A stretch of DNA of 64,000 nucleotides from Tolypothrix campylonemoides VB511288 (GTDB lineage Bacteria; Cyanobacteriota; Cyanobacteriia; Cyanobacteriales; Nostocaceae), in contig JXCB02000001.1 of the NCBI GenBank assembly GCA_000828075.3, positions 1,639,840 to 1,703,839 on the forward strand, in the 5' to 3' direction. Under the pieces are notes generated by a model that saw nothing but the letters and a program-made list of their open reading frames with translations, had not been told where the DNA came from and made no database searches. Both the position numbers and the translations under genes were made by a program. Of the stretch, positions 6,956 to 15,178 are shown piece by piece (within the stretch, counting starts at the first letter, position 1; the number at the start of each line of letters is the position of its first letter).

Positions 6956-9463
6956 TCAAGCCTTTTTCACACGGCAGGCAAAGCACTTAAAGGCAAGTTG
7001 TCCTGAAAGATTGTCGTAGTATCGGTTGTCTATCAATTGGTTAGCTGCCTCGTAGTAGGGGGTGCGGAGTTCTCCTGCCATTTTTTGCTCTTGACCAAAC
7101 CAATTTGGCACAAAAATTGTGTCCTCTCGTATTCCCTCCCAAATTAAAGCTGTACCTGTGATAGAGCCTCTGGGGCTTTCGACAATGATCTCATCCCCGT
7201 TGTTAATGCCTGCTGCTTGCGCTACTTTGGGATGAATTTGAACTAGGCGAACACCGTTCATTTGCTTGCCCGTGTAAGTCCAGTGTGTGACGGAGTGAAA
7301 ATGAACTACACTCGATCTGCCAGTCATGCCCATAAGCGGATATTCCCTATGAACCTCTCCAGAAGAGACTTTCCCTAATTTGACCTTTTGGGTGAATGCC
7401 TGCGGATTCACGGGATTTTTTACTAGTTGCTCTGTATACTCAATGGTAGGATGTTGACCAGTAACTTCCGGATGAGTGTAGAAGATGGGTAAGGCAGCGT
7501 GTCCAGCGATCGCTAGCTGCTTTTCCTGTTTTGGCGTATAAATCTCTACCTTGCCACTGGGCGTGAGGAATCGCTTGCCTTTGTTCTGAGGGTTGAGTGC
7601 CTGTGCTGCACTATACCAAGAAGGATGATCCAGGTAAAGAGTACTGACACCGGGATGATCAACTGATGGGCAGGGCCAGCGCAGGGGTTCTGAACGCTTG
7701 GACATTCGTTCCGTTGTCATACCGCCCATACCGGGAGTGTTTGCCACGAAAGTTCCCCAAAGATTGCGGTAGTCTTTCCATGTCTGGGGAAAGTTTTCTG
7801 TCCAGTATTCGGGTGGATTGCGTTTGTCTAACTTTGCTGTGGCGTGTGCCAAGTCAATCCAGATGTGCCAGTCTGGTTTAGACTCTCCTACTGGGGGAAC
7901 CACTTGCTTTTGCCAACGGATTGCCCGGTCATCTCGTCGCATATAAACGGTTTCCATTTCAAAGCCACTGGTGACAGGTAAAATGATGTCGGCGTAGTAG
8001 GCAGACTCCTCCATGAAGAATCCAGTATAGACGTAAAAGTCTAATTTGCGGTAAGCCTCCTGCACTTTAGCTGTGTGCGAGGAGGCGAGAAGGGGATTGC
8101 CTTGAGTAACAATAGCTTTTAGCTGGTAAGGTTTGCCTGTGAGGATAGATTCAGGAAAATATTCCGGTCCAACAGGTAGGGCAACATCTTTCTTTGGTGT
8201 GTTGCCTTTGATGGGTGGCAGATTTAGCCCACCGGGCCAAGTATTATGCATAAAGTTGCAACCACCACCATTGATGCCAATGTTACCTGTTATTGCGGCA
8301 AGGAATGCCAGAGTGCGGTAAGTGTCAAAGGCTCCCACCTGATGAGAAATACCAGCATTGCAGAAAATCGCAGCGGGCTTTGTTGTTGCGTAACCCTCAG
8401 CAAGAAGTTTGATTTTAGTTGCTGGAATATCCGTGATTCCCGCAGCCCATTGCGGCGTATAACCGTTGCTTACAAGGTGCTTTTTCAGTTCGTCAAAGCC
8501 CAGTACCCACTTTTGCACAAAGGCAGTATCATACAAGTTGTTGGTGACAATGTGGTAAAGCATTGCCAACACCACAGCTAGGTCAGTGTGAGGCTTAGGT
8601 GCAATCCATTCATCTGCTTGCGCTCCTGTAGGAGTTAAGCGAGGGTCAATGACGACTAGCTTCGCTTTAGTTTGAGCGCGGCTTCTGAGAAGATAAGCAA
8701 AGGTTACTGGATGAGTTTCTGCCTGGTTGGTGCCTAAGAAGAGAAAAAATCTGGCAGACCCTAGGTCTTCTTTGCCCGTTGCGCCATCGATACCGTAGCC
8801 ATTAGTAAAATTACCTAAACCAAAAGTCCATGCCAAGGCATTTCCACCAGCATCATTGCAGACAGGACCTACATCAGTGTCGTTGGGACTACCGAGGAGG
8901 GTGAAGTAGCGTCCGACCAGAGAACCAGTGCCGCGTGGTAATCTACCAGAAGTTTTGTTGGCGATCGCCCTAGCTTCCCCTGCATCCCTCAACGCCAGAA
9001 ACTTGGCGGCGAGCGTCTCTAACGCTTCGTCCCAAGAAATCCGCTCAAATTGAGAATCAGGTGAACCCTTCTCACCTGCAACCCGCTTCATCGGGTGAGT
9101 GAGGCGGAAGCGATTATACACCAACTGGGTCATCATCGGACCCTTGACACAAAAGCCTCCTGCCTGTACTGGGTCATCCGGTTCGCCTAACATATCTATA
9201 ATACGTCCGTCTTTTACATGAACCTTCAAACGGCACAGAGAGTTGCAGAATTGGCAGGCACTATCTACAATCTTGTCTGGTTGCAACGCACCTGATTTCT
9301 GGGTAAAATCAAATTTAGTTGATTCGATGACTGCACTATTGCGGTTTTCCTCGGCAGCATCTGCCTGTTGTTTTCTGAGTAACTCTGCTGCGGTGACAGT
9401 GGCTGTACTGACTGCTACCCCTTTGAGAAAACCCCGCCGTGAAGTCTTTATCTTGCGTGACAT
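6956..9463 (-). CDS. Tat-exported molybdopterin oxidoreductase (DMSO reductase family)
   Basis: Large catalytic subunit of a bis-MGD molybdoenzyme, probably periplasmic. A twin-arginine signal TSRRGFLKG (residues 8-16) and an Ala-rich h-region are followed by a [4Fe-4S] motif C70-x2-C73-x3-C77-x27-C105, a molybdopterin domain, and a C-terminal molydopterin dinucleotide-binding domain. C202 in GPVCNDAG sits where the family places the Mo ligand, suggesting a Cys ligand as in PsrA/PhsA/NapA types. The 835-aa size fits thiosulfate/polysulfide- or arsenic-type enzymes; the substrate cannot be decided. No iron-sulfur or membrane anchor subunit and no maturation chaperone is adjacent, which is odd for this group. 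A terminal CFAC pair is also unusual. AGGGAG precedes the ATG. Confidence 0.88.
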   Translation of the reverse strand: MSRKIKTSRRGFLKGVAVSTATVTAAELLRKQQADAAEENRNSAVIESTKFDFTQKSGALQPDKIVDSACQFCNSLCRLKVHVKDGRIIDMLGEPDDPVQAGGFCVKGPMMTQLVYNRFRLTHPMKRVAGEKGSPDSQFERISWDEALETLAAKFLALRDAGEARAIANKTSGRLPRGTGSLVGRYFTLLGSPNDTDVGPVCNDAGGNALAWTFGLGNFTNGYGIDGATGKEDLGSARFFLFLGTNQAETHPVTFAYLLRSRAQTKAKLVVIDPRLTPTGAQADEWIAPKPHTDLAVVLAMLYHIVTNNLYDTAFVQKWVLGFDELKKHLVSNGYTPQWAAGITDIPATKIKLLAEGYATTKPAAIFCNAGISHQVGAFDTYRTLAFLAAITGNIGINGGGCNFMHNTWPGGLNLPPIKGNTPKKDVALPVGPEYFPESILTGKPYQLKAIVTQGNPLLASSHTAKVQEAYRKLDFYVYTGFFMEESAYYADIILPVTSGFEMETVYMRRDDRAIRWQKQVVPPVGESKPDWHIWIDLAHATAKLDKRNPPEYWTENFPQTWKDYRNLWGTFVANTPGMGGMTTERMSKRSEPLRWPCPSVDHPGVSTLYLDHPSWYSAAQALNPQNKGKRFLTPSGKVEIYTPKQEKQLAIAGHAALPIFYTHPEVTGQHPTIEYTEQLVKNPVNPQAFTQKVKLGKVSSGEVHREYPLMGMTGRSSVVHFHSVTHWTYTGKQMNGVRLVQIHPKVAQAAGINNGDEIIVESPRGSITGTALIWEGIREDTIFVPNWFGQEQKMAGELRTPYYEAANQLIDNRYYDNLSGQLAFKCFACRVKKA

Positions 9464-9696
9464 TATTGAGATGCTCCCTGTAAGTTGGTAAGAGGGTGTG
9501 ATATCCTCATATAACTATAGGCAGCAACTCAGTTGTCGAATAACAAATTATTTAGGAACCTGCCCTACCCTACTTTACCAGAAGCCGCCCTGTGGGTATC
9601 TACGCGTGGCTCGCAGGTAAACTCCGGTAGGCTTTGTTTGCTTAGCCACAGGAACCGAAGCCTGTGGCAGACAAGATGCAAGATGTGGAACTTCTT
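9464..9696. other. Upstream region of the molybdoenzyme gene
   Basis: Intergenic DNA with a TATAACTATAGG stretch about 40 bp upstream of the molybdoenzyme start that could be a minus-strand promoter region, and GC-rich repeat pieces (CTGTGGGTATCTACGCGTGG, CAGGAACCGAAGCCTGTGGC). No gene is seen. Confidence 0.35.
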
Positions 9697-9802
9697 ATAC
9701 TAAGTTGCATTCATACGTATCACCTCACCCCGCCCTGACGGGCACCCCTCTCCTTACTAAGGAGAGGGGATGGGGGTGAGGTTTTTGAACACAACTTGGT
9801 AT
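9697..9802. mobile_element. MITE-like element, copy A (about 106 bp)
   Basis: Bounded by ATACTAAGTTGCATTCA (9697-9713) and TGAACACAACTTGGTAT (9786-9802), inverted repeats with 3 mismatches in 17. The inside carries a strong hairpin (CACCTCACCCC ... GGGGGTGAGG with an inner CTCTCCTT/AAGGAGAG stem). The same termini bound a 105-bp element at 53385-53489, and the left end plus hairpin occur again at 26798. The equal length and shared termini indicate a non-autonomous repeat family. The hairpin might also terminate transcription of the tyrosinase gene, which ends at 9809. Confidence 0.65.
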
Positions 9803-9808
9803 TAAAAA

Positions 9809-11125
9809 TTACTTTACTTTTGGTATCAGCTTCATGACATTTGCCCTAATAACACTGTCATAAGTGTAGCCATACTTTCTCAAATCCAAAGTGTCTCTTG
9901 GTGTGACAATATCATCTTGTGAAAAAGCAGGTAGCATGGATAACAAATCCCCTGGAGTCCAATTCGCTGGAGTGGACTCGCTGCCATCCCAAGGCCACAA
10001 TCGGTCGTTGAGATTTTCTCCATAATGTCCACCTGAAGCAGGATAATAATTGCTACCTTCATGTCCGTTTGCCTGCCATTCAGCCCAAAGGCGATCTACA
10101 TTAGAATGAATCAGCCAAAATACTGGATCGTTAATAGAACAAGCAAGGTCAGCCATCGTGCCAAGAGCTTCGGGACGACCTACCGCAGGGTCAAAAGTAG
10201 CCCCACCGACGAAGCTATGAAAATAGTTATGTTGAAACACTCCAGGCGTTGGTTGTTGACTAGAACTATCCAGTTTGATAAATCCTTCTAAAGCTAGACG
10301 AAAAGTTCCATAGTCGTCAATAGCAAGGACTTGCTCCACATCTTCTTTAGGAAGAGGGTAAGTATTTGTAGGAGGGGATTGCATAAAGCGTAAGAGTGTG
10401 TCGCCCAATGATTCTCCCGAGGGCTTAGTATGTAAGTTTGGGTTAATAACCCATCCATTGGCTTTTGTAAAAGGACCAGACACAACAGGTCCTCCTTGAA
10501 CATTACCTAATTGCGGAATGTTGAAATTGACTCCTTGACCATTTGGTCCCAAAAAGTCATCTTGAAAGATCACTTCTAACGCCTTAGGATCTGTCCAATC
10601 CCAGTAGGGAATCGTTACATTCGGGTCTACTGATTGTAAGGCTTTTTCAAATCGGTATACCAACTCACGATGCCACGGTAGTAATAGAGCGCTTTCATGA
10701 GCACCATCATGCCCCGCTGCTGGACCTTGGGCACTATCGTACATTAAACCCATTGCTCCCAGATGCACTGCAACAAACTGGTCATAGATACTGATATTGC
10801 TACCTTCTGGGAATGTATGTTTTAATGTCTGCACAGCATGAACGAATGCTTGTTTCTCAGATGAGGTCAGGTCAACAACGTTCTTTCTAACACGTGCTCT
10901 ATAAGGAGGAATCCTTTTACTAATAAGATCCTTGCTGTTTGCACGAGCAACAGAACCAGCGTTATAAGATACTGGCAGCTTGGTATTAGAACTGCCGTTG
11001 GCGATCTGATTTGATGCCTGTTGATGCTGAGCATTATGGGAAAGTGCGGGACTTCCAAACACGACTAGGGCAGCAACTATACTAGCAATAATGACTGTTT
11101 TGATAGTTTTGGGGAAAATTTTCAT
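9809..11125 (-). CDS. Secreted tyrosinase-family copper protein
   Basis: Type 3 copper enzyme, expected to oxidise phenols; exported. A signal peptide (positive MKIFPKTIK, hydrophobic core, cleavage near ALSHNA) leads into the tyrosinase domain. CuA residues are the His in VHLGAMG, the His in GHDGAHESALLLPWHRELVY and the PWHRE His; CuB is QHNYFHSFVGG plus the DPVFWLIHSNVDRLWAEWQ signature. Length 438 aa fits bacterial tyrosinases with an extended N-terminal region. No caddie or copper chaperone is adjacent. The neighbouring divergent gene encodes another secreted protein. Whether it makes melanin-like pigment or modifies peptides is not decidable here. Confidence 0.92.
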   Translation of the reverse strand: MKIFPKTIKTVIIASIVAALVVFGSPALSHNAQHQQASNQIANGSSNTKLPVSYNAGSVARANSKDLISKRIPPYRARVRKNVVDLTSSEKQAFVHAVQTLKHTFPEGSNISIYDQFVAVHLGAMGLMYDSAQGPAAGHDGAHESALLLPWHRELVYRFEKALQSVDPNVTIPYWDWTDPKALEVIFQDDFLGPNGQGVNFNIPQLGNVQGGPVVSGPFTKANGWVINPNLHTKPSGESLGDTLLRFMQSPPTNTYPLPKEDVEQVLAIDDYGTFRLALEGFIKLDSSSQQPTPGVFQHNYFHSFVGGATFDPAVGRPEALGTMADLACSINDPVFWLIHSNVDRLWAEWQANGHEGSNYYPASGGHYGENLNDRLWPWDGSESTPANWTPGDLLSMLPAFSQDDIVTPRDTLDLRKYGYTYDSVIRANVMKLIPKVK

Positions 11126-11541
11126 AATTTACACTCTTATTGTGTTCTCAAGATAAGATTTGCTGGGCATTCGGGTAATATCAATGGCTTATAAGTATAT
11201 AAAATTACATAAATTAGATTTGCTCACAATATAAAATTTTTCGGAAAATCCCTCTATTCTTTTGCTAATAGGGAGAAAGCCGCTTGTCGAATCAAAAATT
11301 ATGCCTTTTTTGTTACTTTGATGATAGAAAAATATTATACTGACCAAGCTAATTAGTATGATCATGGATTGTGCGATCGCAGGACGCAGCAACCCTATAG
11401 CCCAAGTCTAGGTCGAAAATCCTGTTGTTTGCTCTTCGCTACAGCGACTACGGTTTAATCACTGTGTCGAACTTACGTGGTATAAAAATGAATTGTGAGA
11501 AGATTGCGATATGTGACTCAATTACTTGTAAAATTCTTAAC
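11126..11541. other. Divergent intergenic region between tyrosinase and CIA30-like genes
   Basis: AT-rich region serving as probable promoter area for both divergent genes. A HIP1-type GCGATCGC lies near 11373. An open frame continues upstream of the chosen CIA30-like start to 11425, but it lacks a recognisable signal or domain there. No other gene is seen. Confidence 0.4.
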
Positions 11542-12168
11542 ATGAAAAAAAAGTTAGTTGTAGCCTCTATTTTTCTTTGTTTGATGAACTCTTCTTTTGC
11601 AAGCGCACAAATCAGTAATTTTGAAGACCCCAGACTGACGCTCTCAACTGTTAAGGCTGATTGGTTAATCAAGACTGATAAAACTGAAAGACCGCAAGTT
11701 GGTAGTAGTTCTGCGACATTGCTCAAAGCCGAAAATGAACTACAATTTCAGGGTGAACTGGCTGCTATTGCAGGTAATGAGGGACTTGTCGGGTTTGCGT
11801 TTGTAGAAGCACCTTTATCCCTAGATTTAAGCGCATACAAGTACATTGAGTTTTACGCTAAATCCAAAGATCCTGGAGTTGTTTATACCCTCACACTTAA
11901 AGATGAGCAAGCTCAACAGGACACTGGTACTCTCACATTTGAGCAAGAGTTTGTTGTTGGGACAGAGTGGACAAAGGTAAAGCTTCCTTTGAGCCACTTT
12001 AGAGCAAAGATTCGTGGCAGACTTGTTGATGGCTTCCAATTGGATTTGCAAACAGTGCGATCGCTCTCTTTTCAAATCAATCGCAGCAATCAAGAAGCAG
12101 GTTCACCAATTCCACTACAGTTTGCTTTAGATATAGGCTCAGAGGTATATGTAACAAATCAAGATTAA
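11542..12168 (+). CDS. Exported CIA30-like (NDUFAF1-type) protein
   Basis: A small secreted beta-sandwich protein resembling the CIA30 family, which in mitochondria assists complex I assembly and in bacteria is of unknown role. The start at MKKKLVVASIFLCLMNSSFA was chosen because it gives a clean signal peptide cleaved near SFASAQ; an upstream in-frame start at 11425 would bury it. The mature part shows the family pattern: FEDP start, GFAFVEAPLSLDLSAYKYIEF, WTKVKLPLSHF, RGRLVDG and a final FALDIGSEVYV. Function in this bacterium is unknown. Confidence 0.65.
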   Translation: MKKKLVVASIFLCLMNSSFASAQISNFEDPRLTLSTVKADWLIKTDKTERPQVGSSSATLLKAENELQFQGELAAIAGNEGLVGFAFVEAPLSLDLSAYKYIEFYAKSKDPGVVYTLTLKDEQAQQDTGTLTFEQEFVVGTEWTKVKLPLSHFRAKIRGRLVDGFQLDLQTVRSLSFQINRSNQEAGSPIPLQFALDIGSEVYVTNQD

Positions 12169-12304
12169 GAAGAACTCAGAACTCAGAATATTCCATTAAA
12201 AGATTATTTGAACTTGTCACTCACCGTCAAATCTTTAATTTTCCTTATATCTTGCACCTGTAGGGATAACCCGCAAATCAGCAAATCAAGAGGCAAAAGT
12301 GTAA

Positions 12305-12550
12305 CAAGGCACCCTAGTTGGTGTGTATCGCTGGTTGGTGCTTTCGTTGATTGCCTACATCTTGGCACACTGGGCTTATTTATCAACCCAGCTACCCGAT
12401 TTCCCTGACTGGGGAGAAGCTGCCCAAACTGCCCTTGAATTTATCTTCCCACAAATACTTGTGTCTCTACTTTTACTTGATATCGAACGTTTGGCTCCTC
12501 TTGCACGTAGTCATGGTTTTGACATCCATATTTCCAGGTGCAAGATATAA
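12305..12550 (+). pseudogene. C-terminal remnant of an IS4-type DDE transposase
   Basis: The translation GVYRWLVLSLIAYILAHW followed by ERLAPLARSHGFDIHISRCKI is the characteristic C-terminus of a DDE transposase common in Nostocales. Upstream, the frame is closed by a stop (TAA at 12302-12304) and the adjacent sequence matches only in another frame, so only about 80 codons of the 3' end survive. No inverted terminal repeat was identified, so this is an inactive relic. Confidence 0.7.
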
Positions 12551-13024
12551 GTTTCCCAAAATATTTATGTATGATTCCTTTTCACGAATTATTTAGGATT
12601 GCTATAACCACAATTTTATATTTTATATTTCAGATTTTAGTTTGGGTTTCAAAGTTTATTATAAGCTTCATTGTCTCATGCACAATAATTTCTGATATGC
12701 TCTCAAAAATTAGATTAAATTATTAATATTATCTTGTACTAAAATTTTTACTCATCAAATCTCTTGTTTAATTAGTTAAAATCTTTTTTGGACAAGCTTC
12801 CAGAAACGTATTGCAGCTTTTTGGAAATTTTGATTTGTTTGCCCTGGCGATCGCGCTTTTGTGGTTCTTTGGAAAAAATATCGTTAAATAGCGTCTATTC
12901 CAAGTCGCTCAATCCTTTGCTACGGAACGCTTTGCGAACAAAACGTCCAGCCATATAGTGATATACCGCTCTGCTTCCAGAACTAGACTACCACATTCTC
13001 TCAGAAAAAAATAGAAAAACCCTC
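12551..13024. other. AT-rich intergenic region
   Basis: No gene is supported. The stretch is strongly AT-rich with one GCGATCGC site near 12848 and a GC-rich scrap TTTGCTACGGAACGCTTTGCG resembling dispersed repeats. It separates the transposase relic from the encapsulin gene. Confidence 0.4.
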
Positions 13025-13064
13025 AAAAAATATAGCACCATAGTCCTTCAAATATAGTGCTATA
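13025..13064 (-). terminator. Rho-independent terminator after the encapsulin gene
   Basis: On the minus strand TATAGCACTATA pairs with TATGGTGCTATA around a short loop and is followed by TTTTTT. It lies about 20 bp after the encapsulin stop codon and is the likely end of the minus-strand transcript from the FAAL operon side. Confidence 0.75.
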
Positions 13065-13084
13065 ACATTCAAAAAACATCTTAG

Positions 13085-14494
13085 TTAGAGTCCAATTTCC
13101 ACATTTTCAAGAATACCTAATGCGTCAGGGATGAGTATGGCTGCGGAGTAGTAAGCACTCACTAAGTAGGAAGCGATCGCCTTGTCATTGATACCCATAG
13201 ACTGTACAGACAAACTGGGTTGGTATTCATCAGGAATACCCGTTTTGTGTAGACCTACCACCCCTTGGTTTTCTTCTCCGACACGAAGTACCAAAATAGA
13301 GGTAGTACCCTCCTTGGTGATAGGAATTTTGTTACAAGGAAAAATCGGATAGTTGCGCCAAGCAGGTACAATCTTTCCGTTGACTTCCCTGCTTGGGGAA
13401 TAGAGTTCACGACGGTTACACTCGCGACCAAAAGCAGCGATCGCGCGAGGGCTCTCTAGGAAAAAATGAGATTTGCGCCGCCGAGAGAGCAATTCATTAA
13501 GATCATCTGGAGTCGGTGGACCGGTGCGCGTAAAGATGCGTTGCTTGAGATCAGCATTGTGCAACAACCCGAAATTAGGATTATTAAGCATTTCGTATTC
13601 TTGCCGTTCCCGCAACGCTTCGATAGTCAGCCGTAATTGTTCCTCAGTCTGGTTCATGGGTTCGTTGTAGAGGTCAGCAACTCGCGTATTCACCTGTAAA
13701 ATGGTTTCAGCGACGCTTAACTCATACTCCCGTGGACTCAAGTCGTAATCAACAAATGTCCTGGGTAACTCAGTTTCCTGACTATGACCTGCGGACATGG
13801 CGATCGCCGCTTGATTATGCTTATCCTGGGGTTGTCTCAACATAGCTCTAAAGCGATCAACCTGAGTCTGCAATGCTTCAGACTGGTTCATCAACTCCCG
13901 AAACGCCTGTACTGGCAAAGACAAAACTATGCAGCGCGTAACGGCTTTGAGGCTAACATCCCAAGTATCCTGAGACAGAACTATAGCTTGATCCCCAAAA
14001 TGAGCGCCGTCAGCTAAGACATCCCATAAAGCTTCCGCTTCATACTTTCCTGCCTTAAGCTTATTAACTTTACCATGGGCAATTCATAACACCCGGTCAG
14101 CTGGTTGACCTTCCTGTACAATGACCTCACCACGGGCAAATTCTTGTTGCACAAAGCGGTCTGCCAAGGCGTTGAGTACCCCAATATCCTCAAACCCACG
14201 CAGTAAAGGTAGTTCACAAAGTGCTTGGGGAATAACCCGCACTTGGATCCCTGTATTGGTAAAGCTGACACGTCCATCTCCGACATTATAAGTCAAGCGA
14301 CGGTTAACCCGATAGGCCCCACCTGTGACTTGTACCCAAGGCAACATCTGTAACAACCACCTGGGGGTAATGCCCTGCATCTGGGGCGGAGTTTTCGTGG
14401 TTTCGGCTAAATTCCGCGCTGCTTTTGTGCTTAAGCTCATCTGCGGTTGCCTGTTTTCTTGGTCTAAATCTGGCCTAATCAAAGCATCTGTCAT
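13085..14494 (-). pseudogene. Family 2B encapsulin shell protein with one in-frame UGA
   Basis: Read through, this is a 469-residue family 2B encapsulin: an N-terminal extension, an HK97-type E-loop/shell start ([18 protein letters not shown]), a cyclic-nucleotide-binding-like insert ([16 protein letters not shown]), then the A- and P-domain part ending [31 protein letters not shown] and ENVEIGL. TGA at 14084-14086 (codon 137, inside the cNMP-binding domain) interrupts an otherwise intact frame; residues on both sides ([19 protein letters not shown]) fit the family without loss or gain. It may be a recent nonsense mutation, a sequencing error, or a site of readthrough; re-initiation could at most give the C-terminal shell part. 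Related proteins accompany geosmin/2-methylisoborneol enzymes in some cyanobacteria, but no terpene cyclase is here. Confidence 0.8.
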
Positions 14495-14598
14495 AGCGCT
14501 AACGTTTCATGCGACTAAATTTACATTCCTAAGAGAGAGCATCGGGAGGTAGGGGCGGACAGCCGTTCGCCCCTATTTTAAGGAGGATGTCTGACTAC
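14495..14598. other. Short spacer between the two encapsulin copies
   Basis: The 104-bp gap holds the start region of the first encapsulin copy and a GGGGCGGACAGCCGTTCGCC palindrome near 14551 (GGGGCG...CGCCCC), a dispersed cyanobacterial repeat. No gene is seen. Confidence 0.4.
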
Positions 14599-15057
14599 TT
14601 ACAGACCAACTTCTATATCTTCAAGGATGCCTAGTGCGTCAGGAACGAGGACAGCGACGGAGTAGTAGGCACTAACCAGGTAGGAAATAACGGCCTTTTC
14701 GTTAATACCCATGAAGCGGACAGACAAACTAGGCTGATATTCATCAGGAATGCCAGTTTTATGAAGACCAATGACACCTTGGTTGGTTGCTCCCACACGC
14801 ATTAACATGATCGAGCTAGTACGCTCTGATGTAACGGGAATCTTATTGCAAGGATAGATGGGAATACCACGCCAAGCCGGAACTGCACTGTTACCCATAG
14901 GAATAGGATCAGGATAAAGTCCAAGGCGGTTGCATTCCCGACCAAAAGCAGCAATAGTGCGGGGATGAGCTAAGAAAAAGCTCGGTTCTTTCCAAACAAT
15001 AGAGATCAACTCATCGAGATCATCGGGAGTTGGGGGACCACTGCGGGTAAAGATGCT
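14599..15057 (-). pseudogene. 5'-truncated second family 2B encapsulin
   Basis: Only the C-terminal ~152 codons remain, starting in the sequence [17 protein letters not shown], which aligns with [17 protein letters not shown] in the copy downstream. Both end the same way ([43 protein letters not shown]). In-frame upstream codons run directly into TAA at about 15069, so the N-terminal extension, cNMP-binding domain and most of the shell are missing. The break lies about 120 bp from the end of the kinase/aminotransferase gene, so a deletion probably removed intervening DNA. Confidence 0.85.
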
Positions 15058-15178
15058 GGGAAGATTTTAGTAAGCTCATAAAATAATCTCAGTATTTTTT
15101 AAAAAAGGGGAAATAAGGAATAGAGAAAAGAGAGTAAGCTTCTGATCTCTCTATTAGACTTTATTTCTGATTCGCTAA

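Noticed and set aside
13085..14494. Frameshift in the encapsulin gene
   Set aside because: The two halves are in the same frame; the only lesion is a nonsense codon at 14084-14086.
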